Source: Gnetum montanum (lineage: Eukaryota; Streptophyta; Gnetopsida; Gnetales; Gnetaceae). Taken from it: DNA of 64,000 bases. The notes under the pieces are model-generated. The model searched no databases. It was not told the origin of the DNA and worked only from the letters and a program-made list of their open reading frames with translations. Shown here one piece after another: positions 1 to 11,279 of the stretch. Positions within the stretch are counted from its first letter, which is position 1; each line of letters opens with the position of its first letter. Position numbers and translations under genes: made by a program. Location: the NCBI GenBank assembly GCA_015680685.1, contig MNCI01033523.1, positions 262,136 through 326,135 of the forward strand, in the 5' to 3' direction.

Positions 1-377
1 CATCTATCCCTTAGAGGCAATCTAGCACTGCCACCATGGTTAGGCCCATAACCTGGCTAGAAGGGTGGGCTAGTCCCTTTCCTGTCTTTGCTTCACCCAG
101 CTTCCTATGACTACCTATATCGGCTTCGCCACCCCATGACTTGCCTATACTTGCTTCGCCATTCCCATGATGACATAACCTCTAAACCCAGGTATAAATG
201 CCTTAGGTCAAACCCCCAGAGGTTCCTCAAGAGACATGTCTGTTATTACAACATGTCCTTTCAGGTCTTTAATCACAAGTACCCTTTTTGGATCATGTTA
301 AGATAACAATAACAATTGTTATGAAAAGACACCACCTTCATTAGGCATCCACATCATTTGGAAATGGGGACGTGACA
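1..377 (-). mobile_element. E-family LTR, truncated by window edge
   Basis: Read on the minus strand from 377 downward, the sequence begins TGTCACGTCCCC and follows the two LTRs of element E (48546-49107 and 53498-54089) block by block. Shared blocks are the AAATGATGTGG start, the segment about gaggttatgtcatcatggg, the aggcctaacca segment and the final cctctaaggga segment. The other end lies beyond base 1. The short open frame at 88-306 lies wholly inside this LTR and is not a gene. Whether this is a solo LTR or the end of a full element cannot be told from the window. Confidence 0.8.
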
Positions 378-598
378 CTCATGCTCTATATTATCATTGA
401 ATGTGTGAGTGTTATTATTCTATGGGATTGTGGTTGTGATGTATTTGTAATCTTATTTTAAAGTTAATAGAAGATACACCTTTTTCTTATTTTCATAATT
501 AAATTATCTTGCATGATATCTAGTACATCTAGATTCAATGTGTTTTGAAGGATTAATGTAAATCAAAGTGATCCTACTCTAGGAATTGGTATTAGAGC
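378..598 (+). mobile_element. Decayed 5' LTR end and PBS of element F
   Basis: The sequence TGGTATTAGAGC at 587-598 is one transition away from the initiator-methionine tRNA primer-binding site TGGTATCAGAGC used by many plant LTR elements. A gag-like remnant follows on the same strand, so 378-586 is probably the 3' part of a 5' LTR cut at 377 by the E-family LTR. The LTR start is missing. Confidence 0.5.
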
Positions 599-749
599 AT
601 TAGTTTTATTCCTATATGGAATTTAGTTGTGGATTTTTGTACCTATATCAAATTTCTTTTAAGAAAAAAAAATGTTCAAGCCCTAAATAGAGATATGGTA
701 AATATGAAATTTGTCTTTTAGCTAATCATTACACATATAAATGAGATTA

Positions 750-1663
750 GTCCCAGTACGAATGGAAATGGAGGTATCAACAATATTGGGACTTGTGTTA
801 ATGATGAGCATTCTTATTCAAATCGTGATGAAGAAGTTTCTGAGCTTAGCAGTGGTGGAGAATATGAGAAGAAATAACATTGTAGCAATAAAATTGTGAG
901 AGCCCATTAGCCTAGAATTATAGGTGGAGGAAATCAAAATCATCATGGAAATCTAAGAACTCCATAATAGACAACAACTTATTTTCATGATAAGATTAAT
1001 AATGAAGATGAAGTAAGGCTTTCTAAAGTGTTTAGAAATGCTATAAGACTTTCATATGTGGAGCTAAAATATTTCAATGATGTAGATGGTATTAATGGTT
1101 TTACAACATAGAGGAAGGAACTTGATAATCATTTTGAGTTAGAAGATATACCAAAATATAAAAACAATGATAGTAACCATGATAAGAAACAAGGATGATG
1201 ATAAGTGAAGGTTAAGAAGAACCAACACAAGAAAAGGTAGGGGTCAAGATAGTAACTCATCTAAGATTTAATGCTTTAAATATGAAGAGTGCATATAGAA
1301 GTAATGATAATTTTCACTTCATAAGGTAGCCAAGGCTATGCATGTATAAACCATGAAGAACAAGGATACATAAAGTTACACTCTTCATAGAGGTAATCCT
1401 AATGTTCTTAAATTAAAGAAATTTCTAAATTGAATTCTTATGCATTTATGAGAAATGTAAATAGAGAAGACCATCCATCATGAAAATTATTATTTCAGAT
1501 TAATAATATATTTTCTCTTAGTGTGGAATGGATTCATATTTTTATTGATGAGGGAGACCAAAAAAATGTTATCTCTTTTAGGGTAGTTGGTAGGTTATTT
1601 TTAGTGATAAATCCTCAACCTAGACCTTACAAGATGCATTGGTTATCAAAATACTTCTCCTAA
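750..1663 (+). pseudogene. Element F gag and protease remnant (Ty3/gypsy)
   Basis: This is a broken polyprotein start. A gag-like stretch around 1040-1115 reads VELKYFNDVDGINGF and is followed by basic residues. A degraded zinc-knuckle-like motif lies near 1272-1320 (CFKYEECI). A protease remnant at 1526-1663 reads IHIFIDEGDQKNVIS, then NPQPRPYKMHW. That order matches chromovirus-type gag-protease proteins, in which an IID-G-S-QKNLIS-like active site is followed by a PYK-W motif. The active-site Asp is present, but the next residue is Glu rather than the usual Ser, Thr or Gly. Many stops and frame changes remove function. No reverse transcriptase follows on this strand. Confidence 0.55.
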
Positions 1664-2500
1664 GAGTTGAAAGAGTTATTATGATTAGGATTATCATAAT
1701 CTAAGATTCAACACAACATAATATGAACTTGAGCTAGATAATCTTATAGCCACCAAATGATCTAGAAAAACTAATTTCCATGAAATAAAAGGAGGCTTGT
1801 AGGTTATTGGAAAAGTATAATAATCTAAAACAAACTTTAGCAAATATTAAATAGAAAAAGGATAGGAAAAATGCATGAGATAACCAAAAAGAAAATAGAT
1901 AAAAAATGCATATAATATGAGTTTAAACAAACTAGAGCACAACATAAGACTAGTAATATATACATCTGGAGAATTGTGTGTAAAAATAAAGTAGATCTAT
2001 CTCATTAATATGAGAAATCCAAGAGGGAAAATTTAGAAAATAGAATTGAAGTAGAGCTGGAGAACACTAGAAATAGAAATGATTGAAATGGGTAGATCTA
2101 AATTACAAAAAGATTAGTGAATGAGAACTTGCTGACAGTGTTCTAGAATATATACTAGGCATAAGAGATGTCTAACAAGGAGCTATGTTACCCTATTCTT
2201 TCTACAATACATGCATTTTATGTTGATCTAATATGAACACTCATAGACTCAGAAGCTAATGAAGCAAAGGGTTGGATTAGATCATTTGATTAACATCATT
2301 CTATGTAAATATTTGTGTATTAGGAGGATAGCATGAAGGAGATATAGATGCATTAGTGAGGGATAAGTGAAGAAAAATAAGAAAGAATAATATCTCTAGA
2401 GAAAGAATACTTGTTTTGTAATGAGGTAGAATCTTTAGAAAAGATTTCAAAATTATCAATTACAAAGAATGCTAACTACATTCAGTGATATATAGTAACT
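1664..2500. other. AT-rich decayed sequence, no gene recognised
   Basis: There are no long open frames. A lysine- and glutamate-rich plus-strand reading at about 1770-1920 (for example EACRLLEKYNNLKQTL) could be a coiled-coil remnant, but I cannot assign it to a family. Confidence 0.4.
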
Positions 2501-3100
2501 AAAAAAATGCTAAGATCATCTTCATAAAGATATATGAAGCAAATGGTGATGAAAAAAAAAACCTCATTGATTTCTATCTTTGGGTACCCTCTTATTTATA
2601 GGCTAAAAATACCTCATAGATCATGAAAAATTGATGCATTAGGTTTCATAGAATCTTTAGGAAGATTCTAGAAAGTTCTAGATAGTTTAATTAGCTTGTA
2701 GACTAGCTGATGTGAGAAATAACATTAGATGGCACATCAAGGATCAATTATAGATGTTGACAAGTTGATATGCTACAAAAGAAAAATTTGACACATGACA
2801 TCAAAAGTGAGATTAATGTTGAATGCTAAAGGCTAGATATGACATAAATGCTAGAGTTGATGCAAGATGTTAAAACTAACAATCATAAAAAGAAGACCAA
2901 AATGAGACATCTAATAATGCAAAACATCACTTTTGGTAAGTTGAAGATAGATATTTAGATACTACATTGTAGATGATGTAAGATGTTGAATTTAGAATGT
3001 TGAAGATGGCTTTAAGCTCAAAGATCATAGAATTTACCTATGACCTAACTTATGTAAGAAAAGCTAAATTTGGTAAACAATTATCTTTCTTTAATGAATA
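2501..3100 (-). mobile_element. LTR-like block, minus orientation
   Basis: On the minus strand a TATA-type promoter motif (TATAAATAAG, plus-strand 2591-2600) is followed by GGGTACCC. This arrangement is close to the U3 of the A/B LTRs (CCTATAAATAAGTGGG then GGTACC). It lies downstream of the integrase remnant at 4170-5100 on the same strand, so it may be the 3' LTR of that element. No clear termini or target duplication were found. Confidence 0.3.
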
Positions 3101-3224
3101 CTACTTAAAAGATGAAGAAGGTTCCATCAAAAAAAGACATAAGCTTGTATGTACTTGAAAGATGATTAAACAAAGAGGGATGATAGGGTCAAAAGTCTAG
3201 GATGTGACCACAACATCTAGGATG

Positions 3225-3960
3225 AAGTACATGCTATAGAAATGGGACATGGTTAGATCCCATAGGACACATATAAAAAATGCTCATAAAACACTTCCTA
3301 GTCCACTAAATTTCCTTAATCATACCCTCATTAGAGAAAAGTAGTGATACTCATTTGACCTCATAAATGTATATCATAGAAAAGAGAAAGCAAAAGAAAG
3401 TAGAATAAAATATGTTAGAAACATCACCAATACACCAACACTAGCGTGTTATGTCATAGAAGCAGGATATAGCTAGATCCCTAAAGCTGACGTTTCTATT
3501 AACTCACTGATATGTAGATTTTAAACTCCTTTCATTACTTTACACTAAACACTCCTTTACTACATTAGTGAAGGATGCTTGTTCCACTTGACTAAAGCTA
3601 CATATTATGAGAAATAAAAATACATGAGTAGCATAGATGAGAGGAAAAAGAAAGAAATATAGTATAGGAGAGTAGAAATGATAGTATGCAAAAATACAAA
3701 GAAAAAATGCAAGGAAAGAAAAAATGATATCATTGATACACATGTCAAGAGAATAGTGCTATGCCACAGAAGTAGGCCATGACTAAATCCTACATACTAT
3801 ATGACTAAAAGTGATGTTATATACACTATGGAAGTAACCCCTCCTTGTCCCATTTAAAAATATATCCAATCATACCTTCACATGAAGTAATGAGATATTT
3901 AGCCACTCAAAAAAATCACTAGTTGTAATGAGCACATAGAGTAGAATGAGATAGATAACA
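3225..3960. repeat. Three diverged direct repeats, 220-310 bp apart
   Basis: Three related phrases occur in order: gctatagaaatgggacatgg with agatccca near 3232, gtcatagaagcaggatatag with agatccct near 3452, and ccacagaagtaggccatgac with aaatccta near 3758. Each is followed by text containing ctcctt or cttccta and a reference to cataccttca or cataccctca. They look like diverged tandem units of the kind found between pol and the 3' LTR of plant retrotransposons. The open frame at 3540-3743 on the minus strand lies within the repeats and shows no protein family. Confidence 0.45.
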
Positions 3961-4169
3961 TGGAAAAATAAGAAGAAACTAGCTAGAGGAATAGCACAAT
4001 AAAATGTATAGAGGTGTAGAGTAATAAATGAAAACTAATGTAAGAAAAATAAGGTTTCAAAAAATCCTATTATTCTAACCTAATATGTGTCTATTCATAG
4101 TAGAGAAGAACCAATAAAAATTAAACTGCCACTCAGAAAAACACTCATTCAAGTTTAAAAAGTTAATAG

Positions 4170-5100
4170 TTTTAATGTTATTGTTTTGCTAAATGTTGTA
4201 GCACTTGAGGAAGCTTGTGTTGATAGAATATTAAAAATAATGTTATCCCAAGTTTGACAAAATATAGGAGCCATTTTGCAAAGACTAAACCACTACAAAA
4301 GGACCCCACCACTTCAAAGAGAATTTTTTATCTCTACAATTTTCAGAATGATGAAGAACTAGATTACCCTTATGAATTTCTCTAATTCTAACATGTTTGA
4401 AGCAATGACACTGAATATCTATGTAATATTCATACATATGGTGAAGTGTAGCTTTTTGTTATTCTTCAAAAAGATACAACTTGACACACTATATATTGCT
4501 ACTATACTAATTTGAATACCAATCAAAAAGGGTAACATGAAGAGATAAGATATAGAGATTAACTGGTAAGATTACCTCAAAACCAAAGGTTAGAAAATAT
4601 GAAGTAAGATTCGCAGCTCTATAAAAACAATTATATAGACCCAGAGGATAAAATATAGTTTTATGTGTCAATTATAGTAGGCTTTATTAACCATGATACA
4701 GAGAAAGCAAATAAGAGTTTTATCAGTTGACTTAGTTTAACTATTAGATCAAGGATAGTAAGATGATGAAAAATATTGGATGATGTGATACATGAAATAG
4801 AAGTCAACTACATATTTACTTTTGAACTAAGGTCCATTATTAGTTATAATTTAAAGAGACATGTAAAGCAAGTTATTAAATAATCAAGGATAAAATGAAA
4901 AATAAAGTGATATTTGGTGGAACATAAAAAATACTCTTTAGCCACTTAGTGAAATATGCTTTAGTAATTAGAATAAATTCATTCCTAGTAGATGAAGGAG
5001 GGAAAATAGCATTGGTAAGATCTAAATCAAATTTTTTGAAGGATTCTATGATCTAAGATATGTTATCTCCTCTTAATGAACTAGATAACAGATGCATACC
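4170..5100 (-). pseudogene. Ty3/gypsy integrase C-terminal remnant
   Basis: Read on the minus strand, a core-like stretch FILITKAYFTKW lies near plus-strand 4950-4980. Further on are FEVILPVNL and then NLVLHHSENCRD followed by FSLKWWGPFVVV (about 4260-4385). This is the family order of gypsy integrases: the DYFTKW region, the YG-E-LP motif, the GDLVL linker and the KW-GPY-V fold. The usual Asp before YFTKW is replaced (KAYFTKW), and stops interrupt every part. The polyprotein upstream of integrase is missing, because the A-element LTR begins about 100 bp to the right. Confidence 0.6.
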
Positions 5101-5207
5101 TTTGGAAAATATCATAGGTCTTGGCCAGGTAATAGGCATCTTTGACCAAGGTTGATCAATAAGAGTCTAATGAAATGATATGAGTAGCTAGGAAGCATGA
5201 ACCTAAG

Positions 5208-6209
5208 TGATGAGTAGCTAGGTACCCCTACGCCCAACCATGCGAATCACAAGCATTCACATGCGACTCGGTCAAATTCCATAGACCATAAGCACTTTGC
5301 ATACACCAGACCTTAACCAGCAAAACCTTTTATTAGAATGGTTGTTGTCTTCCCAACCTCACTTGTGATGTTTTGATTGAGATGGCTAAGTGAGATTGAG
5401 GTAATTGATTTTTATGGCTTTTTCACTTTATCTTCTAGCATCTAATTCTTGGAATGGAAAGTAAGGAATGAAATATTATGTAACCTATAATTATCCTAAC
5501 CTATATCTTAACTTTTCCTAGCATAAGTATTCGATCCCATCTTCTATGCACATCATGAGCATTCCCTAACCACTATTGGGCTACTAAACGTTAAGTGTGG
5601 TTGGGTTGCCAAGTGTTGGATTTACATTCAAGATGGTTGTACTTATGGTTTCTACAAACTATTAAAGAGCAATAGCAATTAAAATAATAACAACAGAAAA
5701 TTAATGAACTATTAAAGCATAGAAGTATTAAACTTTTAAATGCATTAAATTACTAAGTCCAATTGCTACAAGGAATGATTGAAAAGCTCATATTTATTGC
5801 TATTCAAGCTAATGGGCTTAGGTACATCAGTGCTCGAATAAAGAGCTGGACATCTTTCTTACACNTCTATTCAAGCTAATGGGCTTAGGTACATCAGTGC
5901 TCGAATAAAGAGCTGGACATCTTTCTTACACCTACTGTGGGCACTTGAAAAATATTCTAACTCTCACAGAAACAAACTGCAAGAGCTTTGCTACAATTGC
6001 CAAAAAGGTACCTAAGTGTGGTGGGAGCCCACTTATTTATAGGCCAAAATAGGCTCCATGTAAATGGGGCCACGTCGACACATGGAGGGATGCGTCGATG
6101 GGACTATGTCAACGCGGCCATGTATACGGGGTCCCGTATATGTGACCTAGTTGACGCATTGACTATTTAGCACTTTATCATAACCCCATGAATAAGTAAA
6201 AAATCATCA
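5208..6209 (-). mobile_element. 3' LTR of element A
   Basis: The LTR starts TGATGATTTTTT at 6209 on the minus strand and ends CTCATCA-like (plus-strand tgatgag at 5208). It matches the B LTR at 46236-47166 along its whole length, including the promoter motif CCTATAAATAAGTGGG, the aataaag polyadenylation-like signal and the terminal GTAGGGGTACCTAGC block. The apparent length of 1002 bp includes an assembly duplication (5801-5931). Five flanking bases on the left are ctaag. The partner flank cannot be tested, because the other end of A is chimeric. Confidence 0.85.
5801..5931. other. 64-nt exact duplication around a single N (assembly join)
   Basis: Bases 5801-5864 and 5868-5931 are identical for 64 nt and are separated by one N (5865) and tc. 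The other A/B LTRs have only one copy. An exact repeat within otherwise diverged DNA, touching an N, is best explained by two overlapping contig ends that were not merged. Confidence 0.85.
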
Positions 6210-6335
6210 TAGAGTTCCTCTACAATTTGGAAGGTATGGAATTTTTATTACAACACACATGACTTGAAACACATGACACATACACACACATGACTCGCCA
6301 AGTGCCCGAGTGTATAGAGTAGGGAAAATTACAAA

Positions 6336-7042
6336 ATGGTTGTGTTCAGAGACAAAATTGAAGACCTTGATATTCTTGGATTCTCTGTCATGTTGAAAGA
6401 TGCAAAAATTGCTAGAGAAGATCACATCATCCCTAGGGGTAGTGGTTCTAACAGACCTTCACTAGCCTCTAGCCCACGGGGCAGCAGTGGCATGAACAAT
6501 GGCTGCCCTGTAGTAGCTGTAACTTCTGGAGGTAATCAAAAAGCCTCCAAGAGGGCCCTCATTTTTTCCTTCTTACTTCTGGGATCGTTCACTAGCTAGG
6601 AAGCTTCACCAATGTTTGTTGGGATTGGAACCTCCCAAGGGCATGACAACGCAGGGAAGAGTTCTTTCAAATTGACAAACTAGGCTATGAACTATTTCTG
6701 TTTGATGTTGAATGCTTGAATTGATGTATGTAGCTACTCATAGTCATTTATTTGATGGGCCAAGTTCTCTGTGACCGCATGTTTTCCTTCAAAATGCATA
6801 CAGAGAACCTCGAGTTCTGCATTTTCTATCTCCAATTTTTGTTTTATCACCTTGTGCACTTGGAACTCACCCTCATATAAGGAATATGAGGCAGCCACTT
6901 GCTTTTCTAGTTTAGACCATGGTCTCCCAGCTATTAGCATAGCCATATTTGCATAGAGAAAGTTGGCCAACTCCATGTATTCTGTCATTTCTTTGATCTG
7001 TAGTTCCTTGAGGTAGATCTCAACCTGGTTGTAGGCATTCAA
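6336..7042 (-). pseudogene. Element A accessory ORF, C-terminal coiled-coil part
   Basis: The open stretch 7042-6734 encodes a 102-residue segment rich in Glu, Leu and Lys (for example QVEIYLKELQIKEMTEYMEL and KQKLEIENAELEVL). It has the heptad-like spacing of a coiled coil and continues in broken form to about 6336. Element B carries the same region on the plus strand (about 45360-46050), where YLKELQ- and ENLH-type phrases recur. The frame ends just before the 3' LTR, so it is the last coding part of the element. No enzyme motif is visible and the function is unknown. The plus-strand frames in the same place are shadows. Confidence 0.5.
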
Positions 7043-7949
7043 CCCATCAAAGATGGGTTACCATACCTCACCTCCTTCTCAGAGTTGCTAGAGTGATTAG
7101 GTTCATCTTAGGCTTTGTGACCTGAATTTGTTTCCCATTCACTTCCTTTTGTAATCCCACTTGGTCCTTGTAATGATTCTTAACTTTTTCAAACTTAAGG
7201 GCTTTGTTCTTCCAAGTGGCGATTTCAATGGCTGATTTATATCACAAGGCTTGAACCTCCTCCATAGATAGATTTTAATTTTCAGTGGCCAACCTCCTCA
7301 CATCAACGTTCACCTTGGCTAGCTCTTCACCAAGACACATGAAAAGCTTTATAGAAAACCTCCATAGATAGTCTTGGTGAATAAAGCTTTTCATGTGTTC
7401 ATTTTCAGCACCAACATTGCATAGGCGATGAACCTCTATGATCAACTTGATGTTCTATTGGTGAACCTCTGTTAAGTCCTTGTTTAAATGATATGAATGA
7501 GCATCTGCCAAGGACTTATCAAGGATCACCAACTCTCGCTCATCCTCAACTATCTGAAGTTTAACCTGAAGCTGTTGAAAAGCATCATCTCTGGTGAGCT
7601 CATGGTTGAGGAGAGTTGGATCAGCAAGTTGGATTCTTAATTGAGCAACTTCTGTCACCAAGAGTTGACAATTATCTTGAGTAGCTTCAAGTTTCCCTTC
7701 CAAGATGAGGCTCTTACCCCTTGCCAAGAGCAGGTATGACTGGGTTGTAGTGATGTTTTCTAGAAGGTCAAAGATATTTGGAAGTGGTTGCCCGGTTCCC
7801 ACCAATCGGTCCAATAGTTTTTCATGTTGGCCTACATTGATCTTGCTACGTGAAGTATTGATGAATGCTTGTATGTCTTCAAGTCCATGTACATCTGGTA
7901 TAGGTGCCATTGGTGCATTGATGGTTGTAGCAATCATGTTAGAAACCAC
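7043..7949 (-). pseudogene. Element A accessory ORF, middle coiled-coil part
   Basis: A 164-residue open stretch (7949-7455) contains LEDIQAFINTSRSKINVGQH, then LLEGKL-like and QLLVTEVAQLRIQLADPTLL segments, and ends SLADAHSYHLNKDLTEVHQ. The Leu/Glu/Gln pattern suggests a long coiled coil. The homologous part of B is at about 44791-45350, where the same EVAQLR and NHELTRD-like positions can be followed through stops. It lies downstream of integrase in both elements, so it belongs to the retrotransposon and is not a captured neighbour. Its function is unknown. Confidence 0.5.
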
Positions 7950-9310
7950 TTCAGGCGCAACCTTCTATCCTTGGTGCTGCATCACCAAGACTGCCACCCT
8001 CTCAACATCTTCCAAGCGTACTGAGAAAGTAGTAGCATTTCCTAAAATTTTAGGAAATAACTACTATGTGGAGATTGTTACCTCATGGATACTAGGATTA
8101 ATTCTTGTGGGTACCTGCATTTGGGTGACAAAGAACTTCAACCTTGCTCTTTCTAGCAAACTTACTAAGCAAGCCACCTGCACCAAATGACTTATCGTAG
8201 GGTGATAGATTGAAGGATCTTCTCCTCCACATGTCCTTCCAGATTGCTCTTGTTACCTCAAGACCAATTTTTGGATTTTTTGGATGTGCTCTGCAATGGT
8301 TTGTGAACCTAACCTCATTTTTTGTATGGGTGGTGGAGGTGGTTTCTTCTCCTCCTCAGTTTGTGTATTGGCCAGAGTCTTGTCCTTCATCATTTTCCTC
8401 CATGAGGCAATCAGGGCATGCTAGAGTGTATCGTTGGCATATCGTGCTATCCCTGTTGTTTGCATAACTTTTTGATTAGGTAGGAATAAGGAAGAGCCCA
8501 TCTTCCACATTCGCTTTCAATGAATCTCTTTTCAATTTCCAAGAATAAAAATTTTGGAAGACTCACTGGGAATTTTCCACTTAAGGTAGCACATGCATGA
8601 GTGGAGAAGGCAGTGATTTTACTAGGTCTCATCATTGGGTTCAGGTGGTAAGATGCAATCTTTGAATACAATCTCTCTGTGGTGGTTAGAGTGCTAAACT
8701 CTTTGTGATCTACCCCATAGCATTGTCTAATCCACTCCCCTTTTACCTAGGGGTCAACTTGCTTCAAAATCTCTATCACATTTGCTCTAGTCTCTGGCAA
8801 CCTTAGAGCTTGCATGATTGCTTCCATAGAGTAAGAGACATATATGTTCTTAATTCTTACTATGGACCCCAGTTGCTAATTTTTCTAGGAGAGATAGGTC
8901 TCTCCTAAGTACCATTCACCACTGGTTGTGATGATTGGCCACATAGGAGAATTTTGCAACTGAAGCTTCACATCCTCTGGTGCATTCCCGAGGAATGGTC
9001 CAAAGTTTAACTATTGTAGGACAATTCATTGCACTTCTTGTGGCTTGATAGTGTCAAGACATGCTTGGGTCAGGGTGACCTCAAGCCATGGCACTATCCC
9101 CAGAGTTTCATCCCCTTGCAATTGCTCGCTGGGAATCTCCTCTTTGGGAATTTGATGGATAGATTCCACATCAGGTTCTTCGCGAAGGGGGCTGGTTGCA
9201 TGAGAGCCCTTCATGTGCTCTAGGTGCTACATGCCTTGTCCCCTTCCCATTCATGGATGCTTGTCCCTAGGTTGTGATGGTTCCTCTCCCCTTGGATGTC
9301 TTAGTTTCGG
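7950..9310 (-). pseudogene. Element A accessory ORF, plant-transposon-protein-like domain
   Basis: On the minus strand from about 9310, a broken frame gives a charged N-terminal part (9214-9026: PLREEPDVESIHQIPKEEIP). A folded-domain-like part follows (about 8990-8450): a segment near IVRIKNIYVSYSMEAIMQAL, a second near ITAFSTHACATLSGKFPVSL, and ending GRWALPYSYLIKKLCKQQG. This order (an R-x-x-V-x-x-S strand and helix, a polar stretch, a helix around a TGK/SGK turn, then LP-LI--LC) resembles what I recall of the 'putative plant transposon protein' domain (Pfam PF20167) in plant retroelements. That assignment is by memory of pattern and is uncertain. B lacks the segment corresponding to about 7705-9600. 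Confidence 0.4.
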
Positions 9311-9627
9311 TGCCATTTGCAATCAACCATAACCACTAATTAGATTATGCTCAATATGCTCAAAATGGCCCTCATACACCTTCTCAGTTTGACTAAGTTA
9401 TGGTATTGGCACATGGATCCCATTAAATCCCCTAGAGTATTAATTGATGGATTAGAACAAAAAACAATAAGGGATAAGTTGAAGCTTAAACTGTTGTTTT
9501 CATTTCTTCCCTTAAGAGGTGTGAAGTCTTAATTAATTAATTAATTAATTGTTAATAGGCCTCACCCCCCATGACGGAGAGCATACCTCCGGTTGCTAAA
9601 GAGGGGAAGGATAGGTAGGTTAGGGCA
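9311..9627. other. A-element noncoding stretch before gap
   Basis: No gene is supported. It contains a short (TTAA)n run, ttaattaattaattaatt, at about 9531-9549. The short plus-strand open frame at 9347-9532 shows no family. Confidence 0.4.
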
Positions 9628-9843
9628 NNNNNNNNNNNNNNNNNNNNNNNNNNNNNNNNNNNNNNNNNNNNNNNNNNNNNNNNNNNNNNNNNNNNNNNNN
9701 NNNNNNNNNNNNNNNNNNNNNNNNNNNNNNNNNNNNNNNNNNNNNNNNNNNNNNNNNNNNNNNNNNNNNNNNNNNNNNNNNNNNNNNNNNNNNNNNNNNN
9801 NNNNNNNNNNNNNNNNNNNNNNNNNNNNNNNNNNNNNNNNNNN
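9628..9843. other. Assembly gap, 216 N
   Basis: All bases are N. Open frames that cross it are artefacts of unknown codons. By comparison with B, the gap falls near the point equivalent to B position 44735. Confidence 0.99.
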
Positions 9844-10756
9844 ATGAAAATAATCAACCAATGAAATCAAAAGGATGAGAGGCTAACAAGTAGGACCAGG
9901 AATATGCAAGTGGGTCCTCCCCATAGCAAGTGGTAGCCTTAGTAGCCCTTGCATATCCTCAACACTGGAGTCCATGGACCTCAGGGTCAAGAAATGGTGA
10001 CCACAAGATAACACTCCCATCCATGAAAACTTGACAAGACATGAGAAGCTTATGGAACTCACAAAAAAATTTCAAAACATAAGACGGGTAGTGAGGTGAG
10101 TTATGGAGAGAAATGGGGGAAGAGAGAGATGAGAGAATTGGAATTCCGATCATCGGTCACATGAAACCCCATGTGAAGTTGTGGTTAAGTGACTAGGTAG
10201 GATCTTTCCTAAGTTCAAACCCAAAACCAACCACATACAGTGACATCACAGCAATAGGCAAAGCCTTGTCCATCCTCCAAGTATTAGAGTGCACCCACAG
10301 AAAACCACCACTCCAATAGGCGTGAGAGGAAGGAAGTGAAATGGGACTAATTTAGAGGAGACAAAGTAAGTCCCATAACTAGTTTTGGCAGCTTGTGAGA
10401 GGTAGTCTAAGGGGTGTGTTTTGAATTCCCACATAGTTATGATTTTATTTTTCATTTTCTTGTTATTTCATGGGAACCACACCATGTAAAGACCCATGCT
10501 TGATTGCATGTATTTGACCAAGGGATGTGCTTTGAATCCTCATGTTTGTTTTTTTTAAGGAATTTTACCATGCAAGGTCAAATTGCCTAAGATCTTCCTT
10601 GAGTAAAGAATAGGGAGTGGTAAGAAATCTGTGAGGACACACTGGTAACTTAGGGGATAGAAGAGGATGATGAATGTTACATTCCCCTTGAAGTCACACC
10701 TGATTCAAACCATTGGGCCATCCTCAAGTCTAGGAACTACATAGGTCACACATTAA
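9844..10756 (-). other. A-element noncoding region between integrase side and accessory ORF
   Basis: The stretch matches B 43770-44735 in inverted orientation. Two related phrases, gtgtgttttgaattcccaca near 10416 and gtgctttgaatcctcatgtt near 10526, each followed by a poly-T and an accatg(t/c)aa block, look like a diverged internal duplication. A 69-residue minus-strand frame (10455-10246, TMWEFK...FHFLPLT) has a diverged counterpart in B at 44128-44300. I see no sign that it is a real protein. Confidence 0.4.
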
Positions 10757-11029
10757 TTAAAATCTTTTTAAGTGAAGGGATTGCATGTTTCCAAAGGAAG
10801 GAAAAATATGGAGTGGGTGAATGGGTGGATGACATGGACTCACTACCAATTTTATGAGATGAAAATAGACGTAAAGTTCAAGAACAACAAATGCAAGGGC
10901 AGGAGCGAGATAAACTAGGTGGACTATTTCATGCAACCCATCCCAATGAAAACCATCCACACCAAATACCTGATGACAATAGGATGACTTATTAGCAACC
11001 AATTGAAAATTAAACACACACACATGCAT
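10757..11029 (-). pseudogene. Small ORF after A integrase with hydrophobic segment
   Basis: A 90-residue open frame begins MHVCVFNFQLVANKSSY and contains a hydrophobic run of about 20 residues near LVYLAPALAFVVLELYVYF, a possible membrane segment. The same reading exists in B at 43197-43370 (MHACVFNFQLVANKSSY, then LVYLALALALLFL), where it has in-frame stops. It lies directly downstream of integrase in both copies. In Athila elements an env-like ORF with membrane segments occupies this position, so it could be a remnant of one. The frame is short and may be open by chance. Confidence 0.3.
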
Positions 11030-11279
11030 ATATAATCAACAAAGAAATGGAAAAGTAATTAAATAAAGGAAAAGTTAGTAAGAATTTGCAAACATACGAA
11101 TGATGTTGAAAAATAAAAAAGTGTAAAATAAAAAATTTCAAAAACAATGGGGATGTTAGTAGGATGGATTAGCATGGAGGATGGTCTCCCCCATGACTCG
11201 GTGGAAAGGAGGAGACACAAAAAATGGAACGAGGATATCTTGATGATGATGAGGTGGTAGCACTAGTTAGGTGGAGTTC

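Noticed and set aside
9552-9870. Open frames of about 100 codons across 9628-9843
   Set aside because: They consist almost entirely of N codons.
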